Below, one piece after another: positions 17,851-30,213 of a DNA stretch of 64,000 nt. The position numbers and the translations under genes are program-made. The notes beneath the pieces were generated by a model. That model saw only the letters and a list, made by a program, of their open reading frames with translations, was not told the DNA's origin and made no database searches. Position 1 is the first letter of the stretch, and each line of letters begins with the position of its first letter. This stretch comes from an uncultured Eubacteriales bacterium (GTDB lineage Bacteria > Bacillota > Clostridia > Oscillospirales > UBA644): the NCBI GenBank assembly GCA_934438175.1, contig CAKSBH010000005.1, positions 62,001 to 126,000 on the forward strand. The letters run 5' to 3'.

Positions 17851-19053
17851 TTAGTCGCCAACAGAAACAACACGACCGGAACCGACCGTCTTGCCGCCTT
17901 CACGAATAGCGAACTTCAGACCCTGTTCGATAGCAATCGGGGTGATCAGTTCAACATTCATCAGAACGTTGTCGCCCGGCGTAACCATTTCGACATCGGC
18001 CGGCAGGGTGATGATACCCGTAACGTCCGTCGTTCTGAAATAGAACTGCGGTCTGTAGTTGGAGAACAGCGGCTTATGACGTCCGCCTTCTTTTGCCGTC
18101 AGAACGTAAACCTGACCGCTGAACTTGGTGTGCGGATGGATGGTACCGGGTTTCGCAAGAACCTGTCCTCTTTCGATTTCGTTTCTCTGAATACCGCGGA
18201 GCAAGCAACCGATGTTGTCGCCGGCTTCTGCGAAGTCAAGCAGTTTGCGGAACATTTCGATACCGGTAACAACCGACTTCTTCGTCTCTTCTTTGATACC
18301 GACGATTTCAACTTCCTCAGACAGCTTCAGCACGCCTCTCTCAACACGACCGGTAGCAACGGTGCCACGACCGGTGATGGTGAAGACGTCTTCAACCGGC
18401 ATCAGGAACGGCAGGTTGTCGTTTCTTTCCGGAGTCGGAATGAAGGAGTCGACAGCATCCATCAGTTCTTTGATGCAGGCATATTCCGGAGCGTTGGGAT
18501 CCGTGGATTCGCTGGTCAGAGCCAGGTAAGCAGAGCCCTTGATGATCGGGGTTTCATCGCCCGGGAAGCCATATTTGTTCAACAGTTCACGGATGTCCAT
18601 TTCAACGATCTCAAGCAGTTCGGGGTCGTCAACCTGGTCAACCTTGTTCATGAAAACAACGATAGCGGGAACACCGACCTGACGTGCCAGCAGAATGTGC
18701 TCGCTCGTCTGAGCCATAACACCATCAGATGCAGCAACAACCAGGATTGCACCGTCCATCTGGGCAGCACCGGTAATCATGTTTTTGATATAGTCGGCGT
18801 GGCCCGGGCAGTCAACGTGAGCATAGTGACGTTTGTCAGTTTCATACTCAACGTGAGCGGTGTTGATTGTGATACCTCTGGCTCTCTCTTCGGGGGCCTT
18901 ATCAATCATATCATAGGCCTCAAAGTGTGCCTGTCCCTTCAGGGAGAGGTACTTCGTGATCGCTGCGGTAAGAGTGGTCTTACCGTGGTCAACGTGACCG
19001 ATGGTACCGATGTTTACATGGGGCTTCGTTCTTTCGAATTTCGCTTTTGCCAT
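17851..19053 (-). CDS. tuf: Elongation factor Tu
   Basis: 400 residues. G1 is GHVDHGKT, G2 [13 protein letters not shown]3 [12 protein letters not shown] and G4 NKVD (NKCD in most species). Domains 2 and 3 are complete, with [14 protein letters not shown] and [19 protein letters not shown]. One odd stretch is [16 protein letters not shown], where most EF-Tu proteins have DGPMPQTREHILL. I believe related Clostridia share this change, so it is probably lineage-typical. It delivers aminoacyl-tRNA to the ribosome. It follows fusA after 61 bases and is the last gene of the str operon. Confidence 0.98.
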   Translation of the reverse strand: MAKAKFERTKPHVNIGTIGHVDHGKTTLTAAITKYLSLKGQAHFEAYDMIDKAPEERARGITINTAHVEYETDKRHYAHVDCPGHADYIKNMITGAAQMDGAILVVAASDGVMAQTSEHILLARQVGVPAIVVFMNKVDQVDDPELLEIVEMDIRELLNKYGFPGDETPIIKGSAYLALTSESTDPNAPEYACIKELMDAVDSFIPTPERNDNLPFLMPVEDVFTITGRGTVATGRVERGVLKLSEEVEIVGIKEETKKSVVTGIEMFRKLLDFAEAGDNIGCLLRGIQRNEIERGQVLAKPGTIHPHTKFSGQVYVLTAKEGGRHKPLFSNYRPQFYFRTTDVTGIITLPADVEMVTPGDNVLMNVELITPIAIEQGLKFAIREGGKTVGSGRVVSVGD

Positions 19054-19114
19054 TGCATTTTCCTCCTTTTAGAAGTCAAATATAATTTAATTTTGTTTTT
19101 ACAATACAAGAAAA

Positions 19115-21196
19115 TCAGCCATTGTGATTCCGACCGGCGATAATCTTTTCCTGAAGTGCTTTCGGCACCTCGGCAAAGTGGCTCGGTTCCATCGAATACA
19201 CGCCGCGACCCTGAGTCTTGGAACGCATATCCGTTGCATAACCGAACATTTCGCCAAGCGGAACAAATGCCGTAATCTGCTGAGCGCCCGGAGCGGCCTC
19301 CAGGGACTGAATCTGGCCTCTGCGCGCCGTCAGGTCGCCGATAACATCGCCCATATATTCTTCCGGAACGATGACAACGACTTTCATGATCGGCTCGGTC
19401 AGAACCGGATCCGCTTCCTTCATGGCCTCTTTGAACGCCATAGAACCGGCGATCTTGAACGCCATTTCGGAAGAGTCGACCTCGTGATACGAACCATCGT
19501 ACAACGTGACCTTGACATCCACGACGTTGTAGCCGGCGAGAACACCGCTCTGCATAGCGCCCTGGATACCGGCATCGACCGCAGGAATGTATTCCTTCGG
19601 AATCGCGCCGCCGACCACTTTGTTGATGAATTCATAGCCCTTACCCGGCTCGTTCGGCTCCAGAATGATCTTAACATGACCATACTGACCTTTACCGCCC
19701 GACTGACGGACATACTTGCATTCCTTGTCCACCTTGCGGCGGATGGTTTCTTTGTAGGAAACCTGCGGTTTGCCGACGTTTGCTTCAACCTTGAACTCAC
19801 GCAGCAGACGGTCTACGATAATCTCCAGGTGCAACTCGCCCATACCGGCGATGATGGTCTGACCGCTATCGGTATCCGTATAGGTGCGGAAGGTCGGGTC
19901 TTCTTCGGCAAGCTTCAGAAGAGCGACGGTCATTTTGTCCTGACCGGCTTTCGTCTTCGGCTCGATGGCAACTTTGATAACCGGCTCCGGGAATTCCATG
20001 GATTCCAGGATGATCGGGGCTTTCTCGTCGCAAAGCGTATCGCCCGTTGTGACGGTCTTCAGACCGACAGCGGCACAGATATCACCGGCATACACCTCGC
20101 TCACGTCTTCACGATGGTTGGCGTGCATACGAAGAATACGACCGAAACGCTCTTTGGTGTTTTTGGACGAGTTCAAAACCGTTGCGCCGGTTGTGATCTT
20201 ACCGGAATACACGCGGAAGAAGCACAGTTTTCCGACAAACGGGTCGGTCACGATCTTGAATGCCAAAGCGGAAAACGGCTCGTTGTCGTCCGCTTTGCGG
20301 AAAATTTCCCCGTCGGTATCGGGATCGGTGCCGTCAACCGGCGGAACATCCAGCGGAGAAGGCATATAATCGATGATGGCATCGAGAAGCTTCTGAACGC
20401 CTTTGTTCTTATAAGAGGTTCCGCAGACAACCGGAACCATATGATTTGCGATGGTGGATTTGCGGATGCACTGTTTGATCTCATCCTGCGTGATCTCTTC
20501 GCCTTCCAGGTACTTTGCCATAACGTCATCGTCCTGTTCGGCAACATGCTCAACCATTTCCTCATGATATTTCTGAGCAAGCTCTTTCATATCATCGGGA
20601 ATCTCTTCCTCGCGGATTTTGACACCGAGATCATCATCGTAGAAATACGCCTTCATCTTGACCAGATCGATGATACCAACGAAGGTATCTTCCGCTCCGA
20701 TGGGGAGCTGAATCGGAACCGCATTACATTTCAGGCGATCCTTCATCATCTTGACAACACGATAGAAGTCCGCACCCATGATATCCATCTTGTTCACATA
20801 CGCCATGCGGGGAACATGATATTTATCTGCCTGACGCCAGACCGTTTCCGACTGGGGTTCTACGCCGCCCTTTGCGCAGAAGACGGTAACAGAACCGTCC
20901 AGAACACGCAGGGAACGCTCAACCTCAACGGTAAAGTCAACGTGACCCGGAGTATCGATGATGTTGATACGGTGGCCTTTCCAGATAGCAGTCGTTGCAG
21001 CAGAGGTGATGGTAATACCTCTCTCCTGCTCCTGCTCCATATAGTCCATCGTCGCGGTACCATCGTGGGTCTCGCCGATTTTATGGTTTACGCCGGTGTA
21101 ATACAGGATACGTTCGGTGGTGGTCGTCTTACCCGCATCGATATGTGCCATAATCCCGATGTTGCGATAGAGATTAAGTGAATATGCTCTTGCCAT
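19115..21196 (-). CDS. fusA: Elongation factor G
   Basis: 693 residues, all five domains present. The G domain shows [15 protein letters not shown], then [19 protein letters not shown] and NKMD. Domain IV has the loop region [11 protein letters not shown], and the C-terminus carries RRGQIQSLE and [15 protein letters not shown]. It catalyses translocation. GGAGAACC precedes the ATG. It sits between rpsG and tuf as in the classic str operon. Confidence 0.98.
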   Translation of the reverse strand: MARAYSLNLYRNIGIMAHIDAGKTTTTERILYYTGVNHKIGETHDGTATMDYMEQEQERGITITSAATTAIWKGHRINIIDTPGHVDFTVEVERSLRVLDGSVTVFCAKGGVEPQSETVWRQADKYHVPRMAYVNKMDIMGADFYRVVKMMKDRLKCNAVPIQLPIGAEDTFVGIIDLVKMKAYFYDDDLGVKIREEEIPDDMKELAQKYHEEMVEHVAEQDDDVMAKYLEGEEITQDEIKQCIRKSTIANHMVPVVCGTSYKNKGVQKLLDAIIDYMPSPLDVPPVDGTDPDTDGEIFRKADDNEPFSALAFKIVTDPFVGKLCFFRVYSGKITTGATVLNSSKNTKERFGRILRMHANHREDVSEVYAGDICAAVGLKTVTTGDTLCDEKAPIILESMEFPEPVIKVAIEPKTKAGQDKMTVALLKLAEEDPTFRTYTDTDSGQTIIAGMGELHLEIIVDRLLREFKVEANVGKPQVSYKETIRRKVDKECKYVRQSGGKGQYGHVKIILEPNEPGKGYEFINKVVGGAIPKEYIPAVDAGIQGAMQSGVLAGYNVVDVKVTLYDGSYHEVDSSEMAFKIAGSMAFKEAMKEADPVLTEPIMKVVVIVPEEYMGDVIGDLTARRGQIQSLEAAPGAQQITAFVPLGEMFGYATDMRSKTQGRGVYSMEPSHFAEVPKALQEKIIAGRNHNG

Positions 21197-21246
21197 TGAT
21201 TGGGTTCTCCTTTAACACATATTGAAAAATAAACGACGGATCAGAC

Positions 21247-21717
21247 TTACCATCTGTAGTGTGCAAACGCCTTGTTGGCTTCTGCCATCTTGTGCGTATC
21301 TTCTTTCTTTTTCACCGCAGACCCGGTGTTGTTTGCGGCATCCAGAATTTCATTTGCAAGTCTTTCCTTCATGGTCTTCTCGCTGCGGTTACGGGAATAC
21401 AGAGTCAGCCAACGCAGACCCAGCGTCACCCGTCTGTCCGGACGGACTTCGATCGGAACCTGGTAGTTGGAACCGCCCACACGTCTTGCTTTGACCTCAA
21501 GGACCGGCATGATGTTCTCCATCGCCTGGTTGTAAACCTCCAGGGGATCTTTGCCGGATTTTTCTTTTACGATATCAAATGCATCGTAAACGATCTTCTG
21601 AGCAACACCCTTTTTGCCGTCCAGCATAATGCTGTTGATCAGCTTGGAAACGAGTTTGCTGTTGTAGATCGGGTCCGGAAGAACATCTCTTTTTGCAATA
21701 AAACCTCTTCTCGGCAC
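21247..21717 (-). CDS. rpsG: 30S ribosomal protein S7
   Basis: 156 residues of typical sequence: [16 protein letters not shown], then [38 protein letters not shown], and the C-terminal [15 protein letters not shown]. It nucleates assembly of the 30S head. In E. coli S7 represses its operon by binding the rpsL-rpsG intercistronic RNA, and a structured spacer is also present here. GGAGGGAAGTT precedes the ATG. Confidence 0.98.
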   Translation of the reverse strand: MPRRGFIAKRDVLPDPIYNSKLVSKLINSIMLDGKKGVAQKIVYDAFDIVKEKSGKDPLEVYNQAMENIMPVLEVKARRVGGSNYQVPIEVRPDRRVTLGLRWLTLYSRNRSEKTMKERLANEILDAANNTGSAVKKKEDTHKMAEANKAFAHYRW

Positions 21718-21783
21718 TTAACTTCCCTCCTTCATTATAAAAATGATTTCTCAGGTACTCGAAAGTGTTTTCACTCCCGTCAG

Positions 21784-21836
21784 CGCTTTATACGTTATAT
21801 AAAAACTTATATCACCGCTGTGCGGCATATAAAGCG
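21784..21836 (-). promoter_or_regulatory. Structured rpsL-rpsG intercistronic spacer, possible S7-responsive element
   Basis: The 148-base gap between rpsL and rpsG contains a perfect 9-bp closing stem (CGCTTTATA 21784-21792 / TATAAAGCG 21828-21836). It encloses two smaller hairpins, GCCGC-ACA-GCGGT and ATATAA-GTTT-TTATAT as read on the minus strand. The location matches where S7 acts in E. coli. The structure itself is visible; S7 control is inference. Confidence 0.5.
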
Positions 21837-21865
21837 GACGATTGAATCTTCTTTCAACAAAAACC

Positions 21866-22294
21866 TTACTTCTTCTTCGCGTTCGCCTTCGGACGCTTTA
21901 CGCCGTACTTGGATCTGCCCTGCATTCTGTTGGCAACACCTGCGGCATCCAGCGTACCACGAATGATGTGATAACGGACACCAGGCAGGTCTCTGACACG
22001 ACCGCCACGGATCAGCACAACGCTATGCTCCTGCAGACTGTGTCCGATACCCGGAATATACGCCGTAACTTCCGCCGTATTCGTCAGACGTACTCTGGCA
22101 ATTTTACGGAGAGCGGAGTTCGGTTTCTTCGGGGACGTCGTTTTTACAACCGTGCAAACGCCTCTCTTCTGAGGAGAGCTCTGTGCGATCGGACGTTTTT
22201 TGAGCATATTCATGCCCTTCTGCAAAGCGGGAGCGGTGGATTTCTCAACTGCGTCCTGTCTGCCCTTGCGAACCAGCTGGTTAAATGTTGGCAT
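21866..22294 (-). CDS. rpsL: 30S ribosomal protein S12 with Arg at the position of E. coli Lys88
   Basis: 142 residues from ATG 22294 (AGGAGGTGCAGT upstream; the longer frame runs through the leader). It is the Gram-positive form with an insert after residue 25. [11 protein letters not shown] keeps the Lys42/43 region. The second decoding loop reads [16 protein letters not shown], where most bacteria have RVKDLPG. The codon is AGA at 21992-21994, residue 101 here. Lys-to-Arg at this site confers streptomycin resistance in Mycobacterium tuberculosis and E. coli, so intrinsic resistance is likely. Confidence 0.98.
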   Translation of the reverse strand: MPTFNQLVRKGRQDAVEKSTAPALQKGMNMLKKRPIAQSSPQKRGVCTVVKTTSPKKPNSALRKIARVRLTNTAEVTAYIPGIGHSLQEHSVVLIRGGRVRDLPGVRYHIIRGTLDAAGVANRMQGRSKYGVKRPKANAKKK

Positions 22295-22421
22295 ACTGCA
22301 CCTCCTGTTCTTTGTTGTTATTTTTTTATAAACATCCGGCGCACCGGCACCGGCGTTATAAACCGTAGGAACCGCGCAAAAGGGCATATCTCCCCCCTTG
22401 GCGGACTACAAGGTAATATGT

Positions 22422-22450
22422 ATTATAGCACAAAATTTCTGTTTTTGCAA
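22422..22450 (-). promoter_or_regulatory. Promoter of the rpsL-rpsG-fusA-tuf operon
   Basis: On the minus strand TTGCAA (22445-22450), 17 bases, TATAAT (22422-22427). A leader of about 120 bases with a CGCCGG-rich segment follows before the rpsL ribosome site. This promoter plus the hairpin after rpoC makes the str genes a separate unit from rpoBC. Confidence 0.85.
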
Positions 22451-22496
22451 GAGTTTTGCTCTATAAAAGAAAGATTTTTTTCTCCCGGAACGGAAC

Positions 22497-22528
22497 AAAT
22501 CGGGATCGCTTTGCAGCGTTCCCGATTT
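22497..22528 (-). terminator. Hairpin after rpoC, probable terminator
   Basis: A 14-bp stem with one mismatch (22497-22510 / 22515-22528) and a four-base loop, 31 bases after the rpoC stop. On the minus strand it is followed by GTTCCGTTCC, a poor U-tract, so partial read-through into rpsL is plausible. Confidence 0.6.
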
Positions 22529-22559
22529 TATTTTCCAAAGAAGGATTCCGTCCGAAAAG

Positions 22560-25500
22560 TCAGTCGTTCTGAACGACCTGAACGTTGCGGTAACGCTCCA
22601 GACCCGTACCGGCAGGAATCAACTTGCCGATGATAACGTTTTCTTTCAGACCGATCAGCATATCCGTCTTGCCCTTGATGGCGGCCTCGGTCAGAATCTT
22701 GGCGGTTTCCTGGAAGGAAGCGGCGGACAGAAAGCTTTCCGTTGCCAGAGCGGACTTCGTGATACCGAGCAGGACGTGTTCACATTCCAGCGGCTCGAAT
22801 TCTTCTCCGTTGGCGGCTTTTGCGGCTTCCGCCATGCGGATATCGCGCAGTTCCGAACGGTCAAGAACCGTACCTGCCAGAACACCGGACGAACCCGGAT
22901 TGGTCACACGCAGCTTCTTCATCATCTGACGGATGATGATTTCGATGTGCTTATCGCTGATGTTAACGCCCTGACGCTGGTACACCTTCTGTGTTTCGGC
23001 GGTAATATACTCATACAGATCTGCCACACCGAGAATCCGCAGAATATCCTGCGGGTCGGCGGCACCGGCGGTCATCGCCTGACCTTTGGTTACGGAATCG
23101 CCGTTCTGAACCTTGATGCGAACGCCGTAAGGAATCTGATAAACCTTCTCCTCACCAGTTTCCGCATTGGTGACGGTCGCATACATGGCGTTCTTCACCT
23201 GCTGCAGCGACACCACACCGTCAAATTCGGCAAGAATTGCCGTGATCTTCGGGCGTCTTGCCTCGAAAAGTTCCTGAACACGGGGAAGACCCTGTGTAAT
23301 ATCGGAAGCGCTTGCGACACCGCCGGTATGGAACGTTCTCATGGTCAGCTGTGTACCCGGCTCACCGATGGACTGCGCGGCGATGATACCGACCGCTTCA
23401 CCCACGTTCACCGTTTCGCTCGTTGCCAGGTTGGCACCGTAGCACTTGGCACACACACCGTATTTGCAGTTGCAGTACAGAACACTGCGGAGTTCAACTT
23501 CTTCGATGCCGGCGGCAATGATGCGGTCTGCATCAAAGTCGTTGATATACCGGCTTGTCGGAACCAGCACCTCGCCCGTTTTCGGATCCACGACATCGTG
23601 AACCGGGAAACGTCCGATCAGACGGGAAGCGAAATCTTCAATCTTTTCGTCACCGTCACGAATCTCACGGACCTTAACGCCTTCGGTCGAGCCGCAGTCA
23701 TCCTCACGGATGATGACATCCTGCGAAACATCCACCAGACGGCGGGTCAGGTAACCGGAGTCCGCCGTACGCAGAGCCGTATCGGCCTGACCTTTACGGG
23801 CGCCTCTGGAAGAAATGAAGTATTCCAAAGCACTCAGGCCTTCGCGGAAGTTCGCACGAATCGGGACGTCGATGGCACGGCCGGAGGTGTTGGCAATCAA
23901 ACCACGCATTCCGCAAAGCTGACGGATCTGGTCGATGGATCCGCGGGCACCGGAGACCGACATCATGTTGATGGGGTTGTAAGGATCGAGGTGACTCTGC
24001 AGTTTCTTGGTAACCTCCGTCGTGGTGCGATCCCAGATGGCGACGGTCTGTGCATACCGTTCATCCTCGGAAATCAGACCTCTGCGGAAGTGTTTGGTCA
24101 CTTTATCCACTTCTTTTTCCGCAGTACCGATCAGCTCGGCTTTCTCAGGCGGAATCTCCATATCCGCAACCGAAATGGTAATCGCACCGCGGGTGGAGAA
24201 TTTATAACCCTGTGCCTTAATCTTATCCAGAACGCCTGCCGTAGTCACAATCCCGTGCACACGAGTGCAACGGTTGATGATCTGCCCAAGCGTTTTCTTG
24301 GTCACGACAAACCCGACCTCATAATCGAAATCATGCGCCGGATCGGAACGGTCCACAAAACGAAGATCCTGAGGAATGGGATCGTTGAAGATGATGCGTC
24401 CCACGGTGGTTTCTACCAGTTTCTGCACCTTCTCGCCGTCCACAATTTTTTCCACACGCACTTTGATGGGAGCGTGCAGACCGACCACGCCGGAATCGTA
24501 TGCCGTACGGGCTTCATCCGGATTGCGGAAGATCTTTCCGGCACCCGGCTCGTTTTCGTTAAGAATGGTGAGATAATAAGAACCGAGAACCATATCCTGT
24601 GTCGGAACGGCAACGGATTTGCCGTCCTGCGGACGCAGCAGGTTGTTGGCAGAAAGCATCAGGAACCGTGCCTCGGACTGTGCCTCGGCAGAAAGCGGAA
24701 CATGAACCGCCATCTGGTCACCGTCGAAGTCGGCGTTGAATGCCGTACAAACCAACGGGTGCAACTTGATGGCTCTTCCCTCAACGAGAACCGGCTCAAA
24801 CGCCTGAATACCCAGGCGGTGCAGAGTCGGTGCGCGGTTCAGAAGAACCGGATATTCCTTAATCACATTTTCCAGAGCATCCCACACCGCATCGTCGGCA
24901 CGTTCCACGGCCTTCTTTGCGCTTTTGATGTTCTGCACTTTGCCCAGATCCGTCAGGCGCTTCATCACAAACGGCTTGAACAACTCAAGAGCCATTTCTT
25001 TCGGAAGACCGCACTGATAGATTTTCAGTTCCGGGCCGACAACGATAACGGAACGACCGGAATAGTCCACACGCTTACCAAGCAGGTTCTGACGGAAACG
25101 TCCCTGCTTGCCCTTGAGCATGTCGGACAGAGACTTGAGCGCACGGTTGTTGGGACCGTTGACGGGTTTTCCCCGACGGCCGTTATCAATCAAAGCGTCT
25201 ACGGCTTCCTGCAGCATACGCTTTTCGTTGCGGATGATGATCTCGGGAGCCGAGAGCTCCAGCAATTTTTTCAGACGATTGTTGCGGTTGATGACGCGAC
25301 GATACAGATCGTTCAGATCCGATGTCGCAAAACGTCCGCCGTCCAGCTGAACCATCGGGCGGATGTCCGGCGGAATCACCGGGAGGATGGTCATAATCAT
25401 CCATTCGGGACGGTTGCCGGAAAGACGGAAGGATTCCACGACCTCAAGCCGCTTCAGCAACTTGATGCGCTTCTGTCCCACAGCGCCTTCCAGTTCTGCC

Positions 25501-26129
25501 TTCAGACTGGAGGAAAGTTCTTCGAGATCAATCTCCTCCAGCAGTTTGCGAACGGCTTCGGCGCCCATGCCTGCCTGGAACGCATCCCCGAAACGCTCGC
25601 GCATTTCGCTGTATTCCTTTTCGGTCAGCGTCTGTTTTTTCTGAAGAACGGATTCCGGCACGTTGCCCGGATCCGTTACGATATATTTGCCGAAATAAAG
25701 AACGGATTCCAGCTGTCTGGGCTGTACATCAAGCATCTGCCCCATGCGGGACGGAATCCCCTTGAAATACCAGATGTGAGAAACCGGCGCGGCAAGTTCG
25801 ATGTGTCCCATACGTTCACGACGAACCTTGGCGCGGGTGATCTCAACGCCGCAGCGCTCGCAGATCTTTCCCTTATAGCGGAATCTCTTGTACTTTCCGC
25901 AATGGCATTCCCAGTCCTTCATAGGCCCGAAGATGCGCTCGCAGAAAAGTCCGTCGCGTTCCGGCTTCAGAGTGCGGTAGTTGATGGTTTCGGGCTTTTT
26001 TACTTCGCCGTAAGACCAGGAGCGGATTTTTTCCGGGGAGGCAAGACTGATCTTGATCGCCTCGAACATATTCTTATCCAGTTCCTGATCCGAAATGGTA
26101 ATGCCGTTATAAGAATCTTTCGATGTCAT
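22560..26129 (-). CDS. rpoC: RNA polymerase beta' subunit
   Basis: 1189 residues without large lineage inserts. The N-terminal zinc site is [20 protein letters not shown], the catalytic loop is [12 protein letters not shown], and the second zinc-cysteine cluster includes [13 protein letters not shown]. The trigger loop region and the C-terminal [15 protein letters not shown] are present. It starts 14 bases after the rpoB stop and must be co-transcribed with it. Confidence 0.99.
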   Translation of the reverse strand: MTSKDSYNGITISDQELDKNMFEAIKISLASPEKIRSWSYGEVKKPETINYRTLKPERDGLFCERIFGPMKDWECHCGKYKRFRYKGKICERCGVEITRAKVRRERMGHIELAAPVSHIWYFKGIPSRMGQMLDVQPRQLESVLYFGKYIVTDPGNVPESVLQKKQTLTEKEYSEMRERFGDAFQAGMGAEAVRKLLEEIDLEELSSSLKAELEGAVGQKRIKLLKRLEVVESFRLSGNRPEWMIMTILPVIPPDIRPMVQLDGGRFATSDLNDLYRRVINRNNRLKKLLELSAPEIIIRNEKRMLQEAVDALIDNGRRGKPVNGPNNRALKSLSDMLKGKQGRFRQNLLGKRVDYSGRSVIVVGPELKIYQCGLPKEMALELFKPFVMKRLTDLGKVQNIKSAKKAVERADDAVWDALENVIKEYPVLLNRAPTLHRLGIQAFEPVLVEGRAIKLHPLVCTAFNADFDGDQMAVHVPLSAEAQSEARFLMLSANNLLRPQDGKSVAVPTQDMVLGSYYLTILNENEPGAGKIFRNPDEARTAYDSGVVGLHAPIKVRVEKIVDGEKVQKLVETTVGRIIFNDPIPQDLRFVDRSDPAHDFDYEVGFVVTKKTLGQIINRCTRVHGIVTTAGVLDKIKAQGYKFSTRGAITISVADMEIPPEKAELIGTAEKEVDKVTKHFRRGLISEDERYAQTVAIWDRTTTEVTKKLQSHLDPYNPINMMSVSGARGSIDQIRQLCGMRGLIANTSGRAIDVPIRANFREGLSALEYFISSRGARKGQADTALRTADSGYLTRRLVDVSQDVIIREDDCGSTEGVKVREIRDGDEKIEDFASRLIGRFPVHDVVDPKTGEVLVPTSRYINDFDADRIIAAGIEEVELRSVLYCNCKYGVCAKCYGANLATSETVNVGEAVGIIAAQSIGEPGTQLTMRTFHTGGVASASDITQGLPRVQELFEARRPKITAILAEFDGVVSLQQVKNAMYATVTNAETGEEKVYQIPYGVRIKVQNGDSVTKGQAMTAGAADPQDILRILGVADLYEYITAETQKVYQRQGVNISDKHIEIIIRQMMKKLRVTNPGSSGVLAGTVLDRSELRDIRMAEAAKAANGEEFEPLECEHVLLGITKSALATESFLSAASFQETAKILTEAAIKGKTDMLIGLKENVIIGKLIPAGTGLERYRNVQVVQND

Positions 26130-26143
26130 TTATCGGTTCCTCC

Positions 26144-29100
26144 TTAAAAATCCTCGTCTTCGTCCGGAGCAAGTACCGGCTCTTCATCCCCGAACACATC
26201 GGAGAAGTCGGTGTCTTCCGATTCCTCGGAATTCTCCTCGAAGAATCCTTCTTCCAGATCGATCTTGTCGTCATAGGCATTGCCGTCGCCCATCATCTCG
26301 TTTGTTTCCTTGTCGGACGGATGATATTCAAAGCCGGCATCGTCGTCATCCAGCGAAGAAGAAATGTCGATCTCATGCATATCCTTGGCAAGGACTTTGA
26401 CATCCAGACCAAGCGCCTGCATCTCCTTGACCAGAACCTTGAACGATTCCGGAATCCCCGGTTTCGGCACGTTCTTGCCTTTGACGATGGCTTCAAACGT
26501 CTTCACACGTCCCACCACATCGTCGGATTTGACCGTCAGCATTTCCTGCAGGGTATAGGCAGCGCCATACGCCTCCAGGGCCCAGACTTCCATTTCACCG
26601 AAACGCTGACCGCCGAACTGGGCTTTACCGCCGAGCGGCTGCTGCGTAACGAGGGAGTACGGACCGGTAGACCGGGCGTGAATCTTATCGTCAACCAGAT
26701 GGTGCAGTTTGAGGAAGTACATATACCCGACCGTAACAGGTCCGTCAAACGGAATACCCGTACGTCCGTCATACAGCGTGGTCTTTCCGTTCGGATTCAG
26801 ACCGGCAAGCCGCAGACATTCGGAAATCTCCTCTTCCTTGGCACCGTCGAAGACCGGAGTCATCACTTTCCATCCCAATTCCTTGGCGGCTCTGCCGAGA
26901 TGAACCTCCAGAACCTGACCGATGTTCATTCGGGACGGAACGCCCAGCGGGTTCAAAACGATATCCAGCGGCGTGCCGTCCGGCAGGAACGGCATATCCT
27001 CCTGGGGAAGAATCCGGGAAATAACGCCCTTGTTTCCGTGACGACCCGCCATCTTATCTCCGACGGAAATCTTGCGGCGCTGCGCCACATATACACGGAC
27101 AATTTTATTGGTGGACGGAGAGAGCTCTGAAGAATTCTCCCGTGTAAACACCTTGACGTCTACAACAATGCCGTATTCGCCGTGCGGAACCTTCAGACTG
27201 GTATCGCGCACTTCACGGGACTTCTCCCCGAAGATGGCACGGAGAAGACGCTCTTCCGCTGTCTGCTCGGCATCACCCTTCGGAGATACACGGCCGACCA
27301 GGATATCACCCGCCCGCACTTCAGCACCGATACGGATAACGCCGTTATCGTCCAGATCGGACAGCAGATCCTTGCTCACACCCGGAATATCGTTGGTGAT
27401 TTCTTCCGGTCCGAGCTTCGTTTCCTTGGCGTCGATTTCATATTCCTCAATGTGAATGGAAGTAAAGGTATCTTCCTTCACCAGTTTTTCGTTCAGCAGA
27501 ACGGCATCTTCGTAGTTGTAACCTTCCCACGTCATAAAGCCGATCAGCATATTACGGCCAAGCGCAAGTTCACCGTGATCCGTGGAAGGGCCGTCGGCAA
27601 TGACCTGCCCCTGTTCCAGATGATCGCCCACGTTGACAATCACGCGCTGATTGATGCAGGTTGCCTGGTTGGAGCGCAGGAATTTCGTGATACGGTAACG
27701 GTCTTCTCCGCCGTCTTCATCCCGGCGGACAACGACCTCATCGGCGCAGGAGCTGACAACGGTTCCTGCATGCTTTGCCAGTACGCAGACACCGGAATCC
27801 GTACCCGCCTTGTATTCCATACCGGTTCCCACAATCGGAGCTTCGGGACGGAGCAGCGGAACGGCCTGACGTTGCATGTTGGAGCCCATCAGGGCACGGA
27901 TTGCGTCGTCATTCTCCAGAAACGGAATGAGCGATGTCGCCACGGAAACAACCATACGAGGCGAAACGTCAAGGTAATCCACCTTATCCTTTTCCACCTC
28001 ATAAATCGCATCGCGGAACCGGACGGCAACACGGTCGTTTTTCAGACGTCTTTGCTCGTCAAGCGGCTCTTTCGCCTGCGCGATAACAAATTCATCTTCC
28101 TGATCCGCCGTCATATACACAACATCGTCGGTCACGACACCGGTCGCCTTGTCAATGCGGACGTAAGGCGTTTCAATAAAGCCGTAGACGTTGATGCGCG
28201 CGTAGCTGGACAGATAGGAAATCAGACCGATGTTCGGACCTTCCGGCGTTTCCACCGGGCAGATCCGGCCGTAATGCGTATAATGCACGTCACGGACATC
28301 AAAGCTGGCACGGTCACGGGTCAGACCGCCGGGACCGAGAGCGGAAAGACGGCGCTTATGCGTAATCTCCGCAAGCGGGTTGGTCTGATCCATAAACTGC
28401 GACAGCGGCGAGGAGCCGAAAAACTCACGGATTGCCGCAATCACGGGGCGGGTATTCAGCAGCGTCTGCGGAGTCACAACCTCCAGATTCTGCATATTCA
28501 TACGTTCTTTGACCGAACGCTCCATACGGGAGAATCCGATGCGGAACTGATTCTGCAGCAGTTCGCCGACCGAACGGATGCGGCGGTTGCCCAGATGGTC
28601 GATATCATCCGTGGTTCCCACGCCGTATGCCAGGCCGAGAATATAGTTCACGGAAGAGAAAATATCCTCGTTGCAGATCGTCATCGGAGTCAGTTCCCCG
28701 ATGCGGTTGCGGCACATCTCCTTGATTTCATCCTCATTCTTTGCGGTATCGAGAATCTCACGGAGAACGGAATATTTTACTTTTTCGTTTACACCGACCG
28801 TTTCGGGGTCAAAAGAAACAAATCCCTTCATGTCCACCATGCCGTTGGAGAACACACGGAACTCTTTTTCGTTGACGGTCAGCCAGACCTCATTCACGCC
28901 GAGTGCTTCCAGTTTTTCCGCCATTTCACGGGAAATCGTTGCACCGGCATCAACCAGCACTTCGCCGGTTGAAGGATCGAACACCGGACGCGCCGCGATC
29001 TTTCCGCGGATCCGGGCACCGATGGCGAGCTTCTGGTTGTATTTATGACGACCGACACGGGTAAGATCATATGTTCTTTCGTTGAAGAACAGATTATCGA

Positions 29101-29917
29101 TATGCGCAATGGCGCTGTCCACCGTGGCAGGCTCGCCCGGACGGAGTTTGATGTAAAGTTCACGCAATGCCTGATTACGTCTGGATTCCGACGGATTGAT
29201 GTCACGGCGGGTCGCCGCTTCCTTTTCCAGCGTCGCCTGTACGCACACACCGTCGCCGAAAAGTTCTTTAATCTGTTCGTCGGATTCAATTCCAAAGGCA
29301 CGCAGCAGCGTGGTGACCGGGAATTTCTTGCCCTTATCCACACGCACAAACAAAACATCGTTGGCATCGGTTTCGTATTCGATCCACGGGCCGCGGTTCG
29401 GCATCACCGTACCGCTGTAGATCCGGTTGCCCGCCTTGTCCATTTCCATACCGAAATACACACCGGGAGAGCGGACCAACTGTGAAACGACCACACGTTC
29501 GGCACCGTTGATGATAAAGGTACCGGTATCGGTCATCAACGGGAAATCTCCGAAGAAAACGACCTGATCCTGAATCTCTTTCGTCACGGTGTTGGTCAGC
29601 CGGCAGGTAATACGAAGCGGAGCCGCATAGGTCGCGTCACGCTCTTTGCATTCCGCGATGGAATATTTCGGCTCTTTATCAATGGCGTAGTCAATGTAAT
29701 CCAGCACCACCGTTCCGGTGTGGTCCATGACATTGGAGGAATCCCGAAGAACATATTTCATGCCTTCTTCGACAAACCACTTGTAAGATTGCAACTGGAT
29801 CGAGATCAGATTCGGAACTTCCTGCACCTGAGGGATCTTTGCAAAATTTACTCTCTGTGTTTGTCCGAGCTGTTCGTAGCGTGCGCCTACGAGGCGGGGA
29901 TCGACCTTGGCAGTCAT
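26144..29917 (-). CDS. rpoB: RNA polymerase beta subunit
   Basis: 1257 residues from ATG 29917. This start is chosen over an upstream in-frame TTG because GGAG lies 11 bases before it. The rifampicin pocket reads [30 protein letters not shown] in two overlapping parts, with the residues equivalent to E. coli Asp516, His526 and Ser531 unchanged, so no classical resistance substitution is seen. The C-terminus carries an acidic tail of about 60 residues. It has a consensus promoter and a leader of about 190 bases. Confidence 0.98.
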   Translation of the reverse strand: MTAKVDPRLVGARYEQLGQTQRVNFAKIPQVQEVPNLISIQLQSYKWFVEEGMKYVLRDSSNVMDHTGTVVLDYIDYAIDKEPKYSIAECKERDATYAAPLRITCRLTNTVTKEIQDQVVFFGDFPLMTDTGTFIINGAERVVVSQLVRSPGVYFGMEMDKAGNRIYSGTVMPNRGPWIEYETDANDVLFVRVDKGKKFPVTTLLRAFGIESDEQIKELFGDGVCVQATLEKEAATRRDINPSESRRNQALRELYIKLRPGEPATVDSAIAHIDNLFFNERTYDLTRVGRHKYNQKLAIGARIRGKIAARPVFDPSTGEVLVDAGATISREMAEKLEALGVNEVWLTVNEKEFRVFSNGMVDMKGFVSFDPETVGVNEKVKYSVLREILDTAKNEDEIKEMCRNRIGELTPMTICNEDIFSSVNYILGLAYGVGTTDDIDHLGNRRIRSVGELLQNQFRIGFSRMERSVKERMNMQNLEVVTPQTLLNTRPVIAAIREFFGSSPLSQFMDQTNPLAEITHKRRLSALGPGGLTRDRASFDVRDVHYTHYGRICPVETPEGPNIGLISYLSSYARINVYGFIETPYVRIDKATGVVTDDVVYMTADQEDEFVIAQAKEPLDEQRRLKNDRVAVRFRDAIYEVEKDKVDYLDVSPRMVVSVATSLIPFLENDDAIRALMGSNMQRQAVPLLRPEAPIVGTGMEYKAGTDSGVCVLAKHAGTVVSSCADEVVVRRDEDGGEDRYRITKFLRSNQATCINQRVIVNVGDHLEQGQVIADGPSTDHGELALGRNMLIGFMTWEGYNYEDAVLLNEKLVKEDTFTSIHIEEYEIDAKETKLGPEEITNDIPGVSKDLLSDLDDNGVIRIGAEVRAGDILVGRVSPKGDAEQTAEERLLRAIFGEKSREVRDTSLKVPHGEYGIVVDVKVFTRENSSELSPSTNKIVRVYVAQRRKISVGDKMAGRHGNKGVISRILPQEDMPFLPDGTPLDIVLNPLGVPSRMNIGQVLEVHLGRAAKELGWKVMTPVFDGAKEEEISECLRLAGLNPNGKTTLYDGRTGIPFDGPVTVGYMYFLKLHHLVDDKIHARSTGPYSLVTQQPLGGKAQFGGQRFGEMEVWALEAYGAAYTLQEMLTVKSDDVVGRVKTFEAIVKGKNVPKPGIPESFKVLVKEMQALGLDVKVLAKDMHEIDISSSLDDDDAGFEYHPSDKETNEMMGDGNAYDDKIDLEEGFFEENSEESEDTDFSDVFGDEEPVLAPDEDEDF

Positions 29918-30120
29918 GCAGTAATCATCTCCATTCAAATTTCAAGCGCAGCCCCCTGTGTGCAAGAGAGCAACGACGGTTGTTTTCACACCGCAATTCC
30001 GGAAAAATGCGGGTATCAACGCAAAAAAAGGCGATAAAATCCCCTTTCCCGTAAAGGAAAAGCGAAGCGAATGCCGTTCCGGACGGATACTCGCCCATTT
30101 TTATCATAATGCAGTTTAGT

Positions 30121-30149
30121 ATTATATCATAGCCATTTTGTTTTGTCAA
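30121..30149 (-). promoter_or_regulatory. Consensus sigma-A promoter of rpoBC
   Basis: On the minus strand TTGACA (30144-30149), 17 bases, TATAAT (30121-30126), both perfect. The leader down to rpoB is about 190 bases. It holds a CTTTTCC/GGGAAAG hairpin followed by a T-rich stretch, and a GTGTG/CACAC stem nearer the gene. No ribosomal or rplKAJL gene precedes it, so rpoBC has its own start. Confidence 0.93.
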
Positions 30150-30180
30150 GCGTTTTTTGCTAAAAAAATAAAAATGTCCG

Positions 30181-30209
30181 TTGACATTTTCGTAAGTGTG
30201 TATTATAAT
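30181..30209 (+). promoter_or_regulatory. Consensus sigma-A promoter of rnpB
   Basis: TTGACA (30181-30186), 17 bases, TATAAT (30204-30209). It fires away from the rpoBC promoter; the two -35 boxes are 31 bases apart. Confidence 0.93.
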
Positions 30210-30213
30210 AGGG

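Noticed and set aside
22776..26147. Very long open frame on the plus strand opposite rpoC
   Set aside because: It is the shadow of rpoC. The protein has no family resemblance, and such antisense frames are common opposite GC-rich coding sequence. The same holds for the long plus-strand frames opposite fusA and rpoB.
26144..29917. Possible rifampicin-resistance change in rpoB
   Set aside because: The residues equivalent to Asp516, His526 and Ser531 are unchanged. Pro at the position of Gln510 is probably lineage variation.
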